The position numbers and the translations under genes are program-made. Below are positions 36,875-47,336 of a DNA stretch of 64,000 nucleotides, piece after piece. Each line of letters opens with the position of its first letter. The first letter of the stretch is position 1. The notes beneath the pieces were generated by a model that saw only the letters and a list, made by a program, of their open reading frames with translations, did not search any database and was not told where the DNA came from. This DNA comes from Symsagittifera roscoffensis (taxonomy: Eukaryota > Xenacoelomorpha > Acoela > Convolutidae): NCBI RefSeq assembly GCF_963678635.1, contig NC_087065.1:51773858-51837857 (forward strand), written 5' to 3'.

Positions 36875-39800
36875 ATGGCAGATTGATTTTGGAATTCCAT
36901 GCCCGCGGCTCTGAAGAGGCCCACGCTTGATGAATTTTACAGACGCTTGAGGGACCTGGATTATACCCAAGTGGATGAGAGAATGGCAGTGATGCTGAAC
37001 GACATCCTTCAACTGGAAGAGCAGGGTGAATGCAGGGAGTCTGCAACAGAAGCGGTTTTAATGGTCGGCTACACCACTGATGGCATATCCAACCAAGAGC
37101 AGACCAGATCGCTGTCCTGGAATGTGGATGGAGGGGTGAGAGGATTCGACTTGGCAAGGAATCCTGGCTTGAACAATAACACCGAGTATGGCGCAGGGGA
37201 GTTCCCACTACCAACCAGACCATCGGCAAGGTCAGCGGGCCAACACACGAGTAACCCTCCCTCTATGACGCGAGCGCAGCAAACGGAAGAGGCGTATCTC
37301 GACCTCAGTAGTCTAAAGAGAGAACTTGAGAGGACACAAAGGTAGAGGAACAAGGCGAATCTTGACCGGGATCAGGCGAAGCTCGAGAGGAATCAAGCGA
37401 ATCTGGAGAAAGATCAGGCGATCATTGAAAGGGCACATTGCGCTAAAAGACGAAATGAAGTTCGCCACAAGAAAGTACCGGGCGCCTTACGGATTGGAAC
37501 AGGTGGAGATGAGACAGGAAGGGAAGGAGCTGGATGTGGCAGGCCCGTTGTATGTGGCTCTGACGGAATATAAGAAATCGGACCCAGCGACACCATCACC
37601 CCTGTCAGTGGGCACCCCTGTAGACAAAAGAAGCGGCCCTGTTGAAGATCGGTTCAAGAGGATACTTGAGAGAAGGAGAGCCGAGTCAGAAGTAGAAAGC
37701 ATGGATGAGACTCTCAGTGAGGCAGGAGAGGAGATGGAAGTGGGAAACACACCGGAACCAAAACAAGCGGAGGAGGATTTCAGCGCCCAAGAACTGTTGA
37801 AAGATCTGAGCGGAGAGGACTGGGCAGACACTGACACACCACCTCTGAACTCATCTCCCCGCAAGAATCTAGAGTTGCCACTGACGAGCGAGACTTCCAA
37901 TATGGGAATGATACTCTTGAGTGCGGAGGAAAGCGAAAAGAATACCTTCGAGGGAAACAAGACCATGTTCCTAGGGACTCTAGATGAGAAAGCTTGGCGA
38001 GAATTCTTGAGAGAGTTTAATCGAGAGGTGAATAGCGAGATCACCTTAGACAATTTCAAAGAAGAACTGTGGAACACGGTGGTGAAGTTCGGGGAACGTG
38101 TCCTGATGGCAACAGGTCTGGATGAAAAAGCAAGAGGAGAGCTGCTGAGCAAGATGGTCGAATTGAGAAAGGCGCCACTGAAGACCAAAGGAGACGAATG
38201 TAAAGACAGCCCTACTCTGAAACAAAAAACTGTCAATAAAATAGTTGAAGGTGTAAGGGGGGATAAGGTTGAGCCTAGTAATATAATTAAAAGTACTAAT
38301 ATCCTTAAGGCTCGAGCAGGGGGAGGCAAGAGTTGGAAGGGTTGGATGGAGACAAAGAGATCGAATCAGTGATGATAACGGCAACGCCCCCAAGTAAAGA
38401 CGTGAAGTCTCGCAAGAGAAAGAAAGAGGTAGAAGGGTTGGGTAGTCATTCAGCGGACGCGGTCTCAGAGAAAAACCTGAGAGAGACGGCTCCCATGGTT
38501 CTGGCACGGTGGAAGACAGCAGCCTACAAGAGTAGCTCAGAACCACGGAAATTACTCGAGGTAGAAAAAGAGATGGAGGTTTCCACCAACTCGACAACGG
38601 AAGAAGACTTCAAGCCCCAGAGGACGAATATGAAAAGAGGTTCGACGAGCGGGCAGACGTGGGAAGTGGATGTTGGCAAGGAGTGGGTCTCAAATGAACA
38701 CCAGGCCACGGGGAAGCAAGTAACTAGTGATCCTCTTGAGAAGAATCAAACGAAGAACACCTCCCGTCCGTGGTGGGTGGCCCTGGAGACATTGAAGGAA
38801 CTGGAAGACTGCCTAAAGAAACTCGACAGTGGAGTGTCACGCAAGAGATGCAACTGGGCTACCCAGCAGAAGGCCGAGATTAACAAATTAGAATTGGGGA
38901 GCCAACTGAAGAGAACTTGGCAGAACTTGTTAAGGAATCATTTTGAAGAAGCGATGAGGACATCCTCATCGGCGTCGCCGTTGATGGCGAATCCCTTCGT
39001 TAGAACAGCGGGACAACTGATGTTCGCGTGGAGCCTGGTGGAAATAGAATTAGAAACGCTGACCTCGCATTGGGTGGAAAAAATTGGGTGGAAAAAATCT
39101 AGAAATTTATCAGACATTGATGCAACACATTGCTAGGGATAATTCAGGCTTGAGCCTGACAAGGAGGAAAGACGCTACTTGTTTCTTGAGGTGGATAATG
39201 TCAGTGATGACCGACAGTACCATCCTATTATGTCAACAAAGAGCAATCGGAAGTAAGACAGTGGAAAGGAGAATCTCAGCAGTCATCTTGAATGTTTACC
39301 AGAGTACTGGAATAGAAAAGGAGGATGGTTCCAGGCAGTCTCTAGAGAGCCACAGAAAGTTAGACGAGATACGGAGATTCTACAACAAGAAGTTTGAGGA
39401 GGGACACGACGTACACCGTAAATTAGCCTCTTCAGGAGAGTACTTGAAACCCAATAAGAAGGGAGAATATCAGTACGTGTCTGGAGTAATGGGGATGGCG
39501 TACAACCCTTTCTTGGACTCGGAAGCCGGAGGCGCTCACAAGGACTACGAGGTAGCGGAGCTACTAAAGTTTTGGACAGAGAAGATAGTGGAAATAGACA
39601 CAGTAGAGAGAGAGAGACCGAGCTTGGGCTTGATTCTCGAGAAAACACCAGAGGTGATAAGCGAACCGCGCTCAAGTAAAAGAGTCGAGCTAAAGATGGG
39701 TAACGGGAACGGCATGTTAGTCACGAATCTGGGAGTGGTGTAGAAATTGCTAAGGCCCTCCTGGTGTCCACATCCTCACGCGAGCCTGATCGAGGAAGTC

Positions 39801-41525
39801 ACGGAACGAGTGAGGTTAGCACCGGCGGAGGACGAAGATCTGGCAACATTGAGTATAGTGCACAAGCTGATCTTGCCTCAGTTGAAGGAGTCAGGCGAAG
39901 TGACGAGTAAACTAGGGTCGGCGAAGAAGATGGAGCCGGCTAGTTGTCTTGACTCGACGTGTGGGAGTCGCGAGCACACCTGTGATGGACGGTCATGCGT
40001 CAAGATACAATCCTTCCAAAAAGAAGATCTAGTCACTTGGTTTGAAGATATCACAGAAAGGGAGAAGAGTGAAGTACAGATAGTGGCTGATTGTTACGCG
40101 AGTACAACTGTGAATACAGCAACAGCTCTGGGATTCTTCTCAAGGATGTGCAGTCTGCAGTCACTGGAGAGGCTAGAGTCTGAACACCATTTGGTGACCG
40201 CGTTGAGCGTGGAGTCATGGCCCGGGGTGTTGCAGGTAACCCAGAAACACATCAAAAGCTGGAAAGTCGGACTTGAGGCGGAAATGGGATTTCCTATGAG
40301 CGAAGCCTATGGTCTGCCTCTAAATGCGAAGTCCCTAGTGAGGTCAGTGATGGCCAACCTATGCGGCAGCCACTACCCATTGCACATGGCGATGGTGGAG
40401 GTATCCAGCCAAAGGGTATCAATAGACAAGGCCTTCTCAGTGCCCAAGTGTGTAAGATTGGCTCGGATGTCGCATCACTCACACCGCTTGTTGAGAAAAA
40501 TCCGAGGAACAGTGCCGAGAGAGCAGAGGGATGACTTGAGTGAAATCTGGGGGGAAGAACTTTTGGGTTTGAAAAGTGAAAACACAAGTGACCACGAGAG
40601 ACAAAACGTGATCGGAAAACCGATGGGTGGTGCTCCAAACATGGAGGGGAACGATACGATACACGAGAAGCTGATGGAACTTGAACCTCTCCTAGAAGCC
40701 TCGGGAGAGCGCAACCTTAGGAGTATTGACCTCACACATGGGGAATGTCCATGCCACTGTCTGGCACAAACGGTGTGGTATCCGGATCACGCAAACCTCT
40801 GCCTGGTATGGGATGTGGAAGAAATTCGGTCAATAGGATTGCCCGATCATCAGCACAATGTGACCATCTTGGTGGTAAGCACGCTGTTGGCATTACGATG
40901 GATCGAAGAAAAGGTAGCGAAGTACAGGGAGTCGAAGGCACCTACGGCAGAATCGATACACGCTATAGACTACAACAGGAGACTCGAGTTGTTTGAGACT
41001 GCATGCAAAGTATTCGCCATGCCTATGGTGGTCAGGCACGTATGGAGCCGCATAAGGTTCTTTCCTTGGTTTCGAGCGACGTTGACATCTTGGTTGTACA
41101 TGGTTGATCACATGAAGAAATATCAAAAGGAATATCGACAGTTCCTGGCCGAGATAGGACCGGAAGCTTTCAAGAGACCTCTGCTGACCCATCGAAATGC
41201 GATCATGACGGGGTGGAAAAGAGTCGGTAGGGTGTCAAGAAACAATACTATGGCGAGAGAGTCGATACTGGAGGAAGACTTGGCGAAGAATATAAGCCTG
41301 AGTCTGCACAATTTCTTCTGTTTGAACCGAAAGTCGAGGGTGAGGAGTTTGTCCAACCAATCAAAGAGATTGCAGGAGCAAAGGGAATGGATGCGGTCCT
41401 ATGAACAGTTGAAAGCCTGGGAAGAGATCGTGATTGGCTCCGATGATGAAGAGGCACTGTTGAAACAGATTGCGGTGTCAATTACGTCTGGGTCTGGTAC
41501 CTCGAAGGCGAAGAACGCGAGATGA
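36875..41525 (+). pseudogene. Element 2 second ORF (internally deleted)
   Basis: The start ATG (36,875) matches element 3, but codon 4 is TGA (36,884), followed by TAG at 37,343. Residues to about 37,440 match element 3's N-terminus and the start of its coiled coil (NKANLDRDQAKL). The sequence then jumps to a region lying beyond the part of element 3 visible here, so both SGNH-like domains are deleted (more than 3.8 kb). The rest has frameshifts between 37,330 and 39,100 and an in-frame TAG at 39,741, then a 592-codon open piece to 41,525. That last piece has a Cys-rich stretch (STCGSREHTCDGRSC) and CPCHC, the latter shared with element 1. I recognise no domain in this C-terminal half. Confidence 0.75.
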
Positions 41526-41939
41526 GCAGGTGGCTCAATGGGAAATTCTAGAGTCTTGGGTCTTGAGAGGGAAGGAAATGGGCTCGAGGGTGAACTTGGA
41601 TGAAATCTGGGTTCACGAAAAAAAATTTTTAACAAATGAGATATTGTTATTAATGCTGCATGATAATTTCCTGATTGAATAGGACAAAAGAAATTCTAAA
41701 TGACTAGCTTAAAAAGCAAAAATTCAATGGTGCAGACGTGTGCAGATTTTGATTGCTGTTCAGCGATAGTAAGAAAATTTTATATGGTTGTGAATTTTGG
41801 GGTGTAGATAAACTTAAGTCTGCTGCAAACTTCTGTAAATGACCACTGGCACTGTTCTTTGAGCAACACTCGGTTTTCTGGGGATTCACTGACAGACAAC
41901 AGCACGCGATGAGGACATCGATCTTGAGCCCGGGGAGTA
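41526..41939 (+). other. Element 2 region between second ORF and 3' LTR
   Basis: A 0.4-kb AT-rich region with no gene. A short purine stretch, CGGGGAGTA, directly precedes the 3' LTR and could be a weak polypurine tract. Confidence 0.4.
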
Positions 41940-42072
41940 TGTGCCAGTCAGTCATATCTGGAAGTTTGACCTTGAGGAATACAAAATACGTAGTTTTGGG
42001 ATGAAGTTTAATTTTTCAAAAATTCGAATTGAGCCTGTCATGCTCAACTTTCTCGCGACAACTGAAAACATC
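41940..42072 (+). repeat. Element 2 3' LTR, left part
   Basis: Starts TGTGCCAGTCAGTCATATCT and follows the 46,743 LTR through CTCGCGACAACTGAAAA, then breaks at the LINE. The LTR part equivalent to about 24,575-24,955 is missing. Confidence 0.75.
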
Positions 42073-42074
42073 AC

Positions 42075-42133
42075 ATGAAGAATCTTCATCTTTGACCCCT
42101 TGTATCCAAAGTTTTAGGATACAAGGGGTCAAA
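42075..42133. repeat. Two hairpins at the LINE 5' junction
   Basis: ATGAAG-AAT-CTTCAT (42,075-42,089) is followed by a perfect 17-bp stem: TTTGACCCCTTGTATCC (42,091-42,107), a 9-base loop, and its exact complement (42,117-42,133). This small inversion may come from LINE 5'-end joining (inference). Confidence 0.8.
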
Positions 42134-42550
42134 GAGGACCCTGAGAAAACAAAAGGAGAAAACCTTGTCCCAACAAATGACGAAGTAAACGAAATACTAG
42201 ACATAATTGGAGTGAAGCCGAAAATAATAGAACTAAAACGACTGGGAAAATTTGATCGTAATCGAATGAAGCCAAGAACACTGCTGGTAACTGTACCTAG
42301 CGAACATGAAGCACGACTAGTACTAGCAAAAAGCCGAGAAAAGCGAGAACAATTGGTCGAAAAAGAGGTCTACCTGCTACCAGCATTGACCAAAGAGAGT
42401 GCAATTAAAGAGAACGAAATCCTTAAGAAACGAAGACAACTACTAGATGAAGGCGTTCCTCGCGAAAAGCTGAAAATAAGGAATCTAGAATTGTTCAATG
42501 ATGGTGTGAAAGTAACTATTGACCCTGAAGTTCAGGAACCCCAGCATTGA
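42134..42550 (+). pseudogene. LINE ORF1, 3' part
   Basis: An open frame ending TGA at 42,548-42,550. It carries the RNA-binding-type C-terminal region seen in ORF1 of invertebrate LINEs: a conserved basic stretch with RPRTLLVTVP-like residues (MKPRTLLVTVPSEHEARLVL), then REKREQL, LTKES and a KKRRQLLDEG helix. The N-terminus is missing because the element is 5'-truncated; the frame upstream is LTR sequence. The product would bind the element RNA. ORF2 follows in the same frame directly after the stop. Confidence 0.6.
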
Positions 42551-45310
42551 CTAGGATTCCTCAACATTCTGCAACTAAATACTAGAAGCCTAATCAACAT
42601 AGAGAGAAGAACTAAGCTAGCAAATGCAATTGCAGTTGGAAATTTTAATGTCATATGCTTAAGCGAAACTTGGCTTAACGAGAATGTTCAATCATCAGAG
42701 CTTTTTCTAAGTGAATATAACATCTATAGATCTGATAGAGCTATTGTGAGTGGTAAAAACTGTCACGGAGGCAGCCTAATAGCTGTCAAGAATAGTCTAA
42801 TTACCGAGGACTTATCCACCAAACATGACCTTCCTGATTCATGTGTGCTATGTAGTATAAAACTTCATCAAACTGAAATGATAATTGGCTCATTCTACAA
42901 TCCGCCAAAAAACAGTAATTACAGATACAAAGTGCATGAATTTGAACAACTGATCAAAGCCATTCCTAAAAACAAACCGCTTCTCTTATGTGGGGATTTA
43001 AATTTCCCAGAAACAAACTGGAACACCCTCACCAGTACTGACGAGGAAGAAAACCAAATACTGCAAATTTTTGAAAATGGACTCTTTAGGCAGGCGATAG
43101 ATTTCCCAACATGTGTGAAGAACATACTAGACGTAGCCTTTTATCGGAATTGCTATACAAGTGCCGAACAAGATTTTAACGTTTCCAAGATTTATGACTG
43201 CTCAGATCACAATGCCATAATGTTGTCTATTGAATGCACGGTATCAGAGCCGAAACCATACTTGGAAAATTTTAGAAGTTTTGGAAATGCCGATTTTGAA
43301 GGAATAAACAATTTTATAAACGAGAACTCATTTGAACCAGTATGCCACACAAACATTAACAAAATGCATGAGGAGTACACCCAATATTTGGATGAAATCA
43401 TTAAGAGTTTTGTGCCTCTCAGAACAAGACATAGGAAATCACTTCCACCTTGGATAACAAGTAGCACTTCAAATTTGATCAAAAAGTTACAAACAAAACG
43501 GCAATCATGTATACTCAAACCGACCAACTACAGAAGACAACAAGTTAAACTGTTTGAAAATTTAGTAACTGAATCATCGGAATTGGACAGGAAAAACTAC
43601 CAAGAGGAATTGTTTAGAACACGGAACACTAATGTAATTTTTAAACACCTAAAGAACTTGAATAAACATACAAGTCTTCCTAAGTTACTCATAAAAGATG
43701 AAGTTGAAAGCACAAATCCAAACGAACAAGTCAACATGCTAAAGGACTTCTTTCATTCAGTTTTTAATCCTAAAGAAAGTTTTAGTATTAGAGATATTCA
43801 ATTTGAAAATCCCTTGTTAACGAATTTTGATATATCGAAAAAGACAGTAAGTGAGATTTTATCAACTCTGGACGTAACAAAGTCACGCGGCCCAAATGGG
43901 TTGCCACCTAGCTTTTTTCAGAAAACGAACCGCAATATATGCAAATCGATGAACAAACTTTTGAGAAATGTAAAACGCCTACGAAAAATACCTGATTCAT
44001 GGAAAACAGCTGCAGTTACTCCTGTTCACAAAAAAGGTGACCGAAAAATGGTGAACAACTATCGACCAGTATCGCTATTAAATATTGACAGCAAAGTCCT
44101 TGAAAAATGTATATACAAAGACCTGTACCCTTACTTTGCCTGGTATTTGACGAAACATCAACACGGTTTTACTAAAGGTAGATCAGTTTTGACAAACATG
44201 CTCTCTTTCCTGAAAGAAACATATGAAGCGCTTGACAATGACTCAAACGCAGAAATTGTAGCATTCTACACTGACTTTGCAAAAGAGATCAAAATGCGGA
44301 ACTTTATCAAAGGACTTAAGAAAGTTGCACTTATAGGAATAGGAGGCTGCATGTTAGAGGTACTCTATGACTATTTGAAAAACAGGAAACAGTTTGTACG
44401 AGTAGACAATATCAGCTCAAAAGTTTTAGAAGTCACTAGTGGTGTTCCCCAAGGATCACTTTTAGGACCACTGCTCTTTTGCATTTTTATTAACGACCTA
44501 CCTGAAGTACTCAAATTCTCTGAACCATATATTTTTGCGGATGATCTTAAACTACTTTCCATCAAAAAAACATCAATTGAAATTCAAGAAGATCTGGACA
44601 AAATTCAGCAGTGGGTAACTGAAAACAAAATGGAATTAGCACTAGATAAATGTGCAAAAGTAAGTTTTAGGGGCGGAGACGCTAACTCTATGCTTTTTGG
44701 TGTAGTGCTTGGAACTTCGATGGTTGTGAAAGATCTGGGAATTTTTGTGTCGGGCGATTTAAGTTGGAAGGTACACATTGAAACAAGATTAAAGAAGGCA
44801 AACCAAGTACTGTACCTCCTGAGAAGAAACCTATCAGCAAAGATAAATACGTTTGTAAAGTTAGGCCTGTATAAGTCACTAATACTCCCAGTGTTATTAT
44901 ACGGACTCTCATGTACACATATATCGAGGGGGGATCAATTGCAGTTGGAGCGATTTCAAAAGAAAGTAATCCGTTGGATCACTGGAAATAAAACGGGAGT
45001 GTACATCAACGAACTACGCTTGCTAAACATTTTACCCCTGCCCATGTTCATCCAGCTAAATAACATCTTACTTCTTGCCAGTCTTGATTCTAATGAACGA
45101 AATGAAATAGTGTTAAACAGGCGAACCATACGGGCTAGAAATACAGAAATTTTTGAGATGCGAAAAGTGAGAACGGAAAAAGCGAGAAACGAATTTGTTT
45201 TCAGAACCAGTAGGATTGTAAATCGATTAGAACCATATATTCATTTTGATAAACGAATCGGCCTCAAGACGAGAATTTTAAACACGATGTTGTTAAGTAT
45301 GTTGAGATAA
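42551..45310 (+). CDS. LINE ORF2: endonuclease plus reverse transcriptase
   Basis: The frame opens immediately after the ORF1 TGA, and the first ATG is at 42,746. The endonuclease of the EEP fold is complete only if the pre-ATG residues are counted: LNTRSL and LSETWL lie before or near it, then GDLNFPE and SDHNAI. The reverse transcriptase follows with RPVSLL, QHGFTKGRS, GVPQGSLLGPLLF and the catalytic FADD. The FxxD motif region (AFYTDFAKEIKM) looks shortened relative to the usual SKAFD pattern, so activity is doubtful. The last few codons and the TAA (45,308-45,310) are LTR sequence. It resembles CR1/Jockey-like nematode LINEs (family level only). It performs target-primed reverse transcription of its own RNA. 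Confidence 0.8.
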   Translation, partial: LGFLNILQLNTRSLINIERRTKLANAIAVGNFNVICLSETWLNENVQSSELFLSEYNIYRSDRAIVSGKNCHGGSLIAVKNSLITEDLSTKHDLPDSCVLCSIKLHQTEMIIGSFYNPPKNSNYRYKVHEFEQLIKAIPKNKPLLLCGDLNFPETNWNTLTSTDEEENQILQIFENGLFRQAIDFPTCVKNILDVAFYRNCYTSAEQDFNVSKIYDCSDHNAIMLSIECTVSEPKPYLENFRSFGNADFEGINNFINENSFEPVCHTNINKMHEEYTQYLDEIIKSFVPLRTRHRKSLPPWITSSTSNLIKKLQTKRQSCILKPTNYRRQQVKLFENLVTESSELDRKNYQEELFRTRNTNVIFKHLKNLNKHTSLPKLLIKDEVESTNPNEQVNMLKDFFHSVFNPKESFSIRDIQFENPLLTNFDISKKTVSEILSTLDVTKSRGPNGLPPSFFQKTNRNICKSMNKLLRNVKRLRKIPDSWKTAAVTPVHKKGDRKMVNNYRPVSLLNIDSKVLEKCIYKDLYPYFAWYLTKHQHGFTKGRSVLTNMLSFLKETYEALDNDSNAEIVAFYTDFAKEIKMRNFIKGLKKVALIGIGGCMLEVLYDYLKNRKQFVRVDNISSKVLEVTSGVPQGSLLGPLLFCIFINDLPEVLKFSEPYIFADDLKLLSIKKTSIEIQEDLDKIQQWVTENKMELALDKCAKVSFRGGDANSMLFGVVLGTSMVVKDLGIFVSGDLSWKVHIETRLKKANQVLYLLRRNLSAKINTFVKLGLYKSLILPVLLYGLSCTHISRGDQLQLERFQKKVIRWITGNKTGVYINELRLLNILPLPMFIQLNNILLLASLDSNERNEIVLNRRTIRARNTEIFEMRKVRTEKARNEFVFRTSRIVNRLEPYIHFDKRIGLKTRILNTMLLSMLR

Positions 45311-45747
45311 AGCGAGTTTTAGGTTGATACATCTGAAATGGATCAAAGTTCCACTGTCCAATAAAAAGAAACTTGACGGATTGTTCCGACCCTTTTTTTG
45401 TATGTTGAGATAAGGCGAGTTTTAGGTTGATCCATCTGAAATGGATCAAAGTTCCACTGTCCAATAAAAAGTAACTTGACGGATTGTTCCGACCCTTTTT
45501 TTTAACGGCGTTCGTGTATTTTGAGACCTAAGTATGGGGACGTTCTTATTTTCTAGAGTGCGGGGTATTTTGGTAGTGGCCTTTAAGCTGTAACGGGTTC
45601 TAGTCTCATGTCGCAAGTGAACCGAATTGGCTCCGACCGTTTTGAGGTAGAAAAGCACAAGAGATAGTGTTACTGACTCCTGAGCCAATGATTATAGGGC
45701 CTATTTTTCTTAAGCCTCATATGTGACCGAAGTAGGCGACTGTTACA
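45298..45747 (+). repeat. Element 2 3' LTR, right part, with a 103-bp tandem duplication
   Basis: LTR sequence from TATGTTGAGATAA onward. The first 103 bases (45,298-45,400) are repeated at 45,401-45,503, so the hairpin and AATAAA signal occur twice (45,360 and 45,462). It ends GACTGTTACA at 45,747, after which host sequence begins. Confidence 0.8.
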
Positions 45748-46272
45748 CGTTCCAATAACGTCGCTAATCCGTTAAAACCAGGTTAATTGTGAAATCAATC
45801 TTCCAGGTTTGTTTCATAACCTAGCTTTGTTTTCCGTCGGTTTGTATTCCGGGCGATATAAATGACAAAAATGCATATCATCAATAAAAATCCGTTGATG
45901 ACATGCATTTTCGGTCATTCTGGTCGAATGTCAAAGTGTGGCAGCCTGTGGAGAGACCAGATGGAATAAATGTAAATTATTTGGCTTGCTCATATACGCT
46001 ACATGATTAAGGACTGTGCGTTTTAAAAAATTTTTTCTAAGGTTCCTCTTTATTGTTTATGTAGAGCTCATTTTAAATCTTGTTTTTTAATTACACTTGT
46101 CCAGTATTTTTTTACACTTGTACTATCATATCAACCTTTCAATTGCATAACACGTTTGTTGAATTGAAAACATTTTCATGAATTAAATTTTAAAAGTCAA
46201 GGTACAACGCCAGCTATCATTAAGTGCAATGTTTTTCAGAGTATTCATGCTTGTTAAAAAGTTATACACTGA
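45748..46272 (+). promoter_or_regulatory. Upstream region of the TMEM222-like exon
   Basis: AT-rich, no gene. It contains an imperfect inverted repeat, 45,861-45,884 with 45,895-45,919 (AATGACAAAAATGCAT… against …ATGCATTTTCGGTCATT), that could form a stem of about 21 pairs. TTTTTCAG lies at 46,232-46,239, fitting a spliced-leader acceptor. Confidence 0.45.
46232..46239 (+). promoter_or_regulatory. Putative spliced-leader (trans-splice) acceptor
   Basis: TTTTTCAG, 33 bases before the ATG of the host-like exon, with an AT-rich stretch upstream. It matches the nematode 3' splice consensus. Confidence 0.55.
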
Positions 46273-46497
46273 ATGAGTACATATCAGCCCATCAACGAAG
46301 AATCAGAAGAAGACTTCAGCAGCTCATTTTTCTCGATGTCAAATGCAGAAATGTTATCACAGTCGGCTAATTGCGCATCGAAACACCGATACCCTCACTC
46401 GATTGTTTGGACACCACTTCCATTGATCTCATGGTTTTTACCGTTCATTGGTCATATGGGCATATGCCAAGAAAGTGGTATAATTCGTGACTTTCAG
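46273..46497 (+). CDS. First exon of a TMEM222-like membrane protein
   Basis: 75 codons from ATG to CAG, followed by a GTAATT splice donor (46,498), a phase-0 intron. Residues 1-38 are polar and acidic. Residues 40-74 ([20 protein letters not shown] then [15 protein letters not shown]) match the highly conserved start of the TMEM222 (DUF778) family: WTP, a hydrophobic segment, GHMGIC and IRDF. The family is a small multi-pass membrane protein of ill-defined function. The remaining exons are not in the window: element 3 starts 245 bases into the intron and fills the rest. The start is supported by the spliced-leader-like acceptor 33 bases upstream. It may be an intact gene with a very long intron or a severed one. 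Confidence 0.7.
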
Positions 46498-47141
46498 GTA
46501 ATTGTTATTTGAGACATTCATATTCAAATTGAACTAGGAAATTGGCTGGGCACAGAAGTTTTTGGCTACTTAAATTATTTTAAGTGGTTTGAGGGAGTGC
46601 GAAACATCATTTTGGTTATCCAACGTTGATTGAAAAAATGAGTGTTGAAGCCTAAAAAGACATCTCAGCTTTCTACTTGAACTAAATCTACGATTGAACT
46701 GATTTACTTATTTAAAACCGCATTTCTACAAAAATCAATTGATGTGCCAGTCGGTCATATTTGGAAGTTTGACCTTGAGAAGAGCAGAAAATACTTGATT
46801 TTGGAGAGAAATTTTATTTTTCAAAAATTCGAATGGAACATGTCATGCACGATTTTCTCGCGACAACTGAAAATCAGAAAAAGAAATCAGAACAATTTTA
46901 GAGCAATCGCGGGAAAGTTAGAAAGTAAAAACGAGTGGGAAATTGCTATTCGCAATTTCCGTCTATATATAATCGAGAGTAGAGCTGTCCTACTTGAAAT
47001 AGAAGACAGAGTATCCCCGAGAGAGCGATTACTAAAGTTGGACCAGAGTGAACCTTCAGCGGAAAGGCGGACAACTAGAGTGTCCCAACGGTCCAAGAGA
47101 ACTCAAATTCTAGAGCATGAACTTATCCTTGCTGTCTAAAC

Positions 47142-47148
47142 TATAAAA
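47142..47148 (+). promoter_or_regulatory. Candidate TATA box in the LTR
   Basis: TATAAAA about 190 bases before the AATAAA. It is not preserved at the matching place in element 2's 5' LTR, which fits that copy being dead. Confidence 0.4.
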
Positions 47149-47294
47149 CATTAAACTTCTCTTAGTTATTTATTTCTTGAGTTAGTTACTGACTGGATTA
47201 TTTCCCAATTCTTGAGCGTGCTGCTATGTGAGTACAAATTTAATTTCTAGAGTGTGTTTTATGATTGTTATGTTGAGATAAGGCGAGTTTTAGG

Positions 47295-47336
47295 TTGATC
47301 CATCTGAAATGGATCAAAGTCACACTGTCTAATAAA
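47295..47336 (+). terminator. Hairpin plus AATAAA polyadenylation signal in the LTR
   Basis: A 9-bp stem, TTGATCCAT/ATGGATCAA (47,295-47,317), then AATAAA at 47,331. The same module occurs in all LTR copies. Confidence 0.55.

Larger units (their letters stand above)
42073..45297 (+). mobile_element. Non-LTR retrotransposon (LINE) within the 3' LTR
   Basis: A 5'-truncated LINE with the end of an ORF1, an endonuclease and a reverse transcriptase. The left junction is marked by two adjoining hairpins (42,075-42,133); the right junction is at TAAGTATGTTGAGATAA, where LTR sequence resumes. No poly-A tail or 3' untranslated region is visible; the ORF runs straight into LTR sequence. No target-site duplication is evident, and about 390 bases of LTR are absent. 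Confidence 0.8.
24477..45747 (+). mobile_element. Element 2: damaged giant Ty3/gypsy-type LTR retrotransposon
   Basis: The boundaries are defined by the LTR start TGTGCCAGTC (24,477 and 41,940) and end GTTACA/ATTACA (25,332 and 45,747), giving TG…CA termini. Order: 5' LTR, long leader, gag-pol (27,636-36,395), second ORF (36,875-41,525), and a 3' LTR carrying a LINE. The flanks (…TAATCTT before, CGTTCC… after) show no target duplication, so the ends may have been rearranged; the left flank is also part of the palindrome. Both ORFs contain stops, frameshifts and deletions relative to element 3, so it is non-autonomous. Confidence 0.85.

Noticed and set aside
24470-45755. Target-site duplication around element 2
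   Set aside because: Flanks TAATCTT and CGTTCC do not match. The left flank is rearranged by the palindrome.
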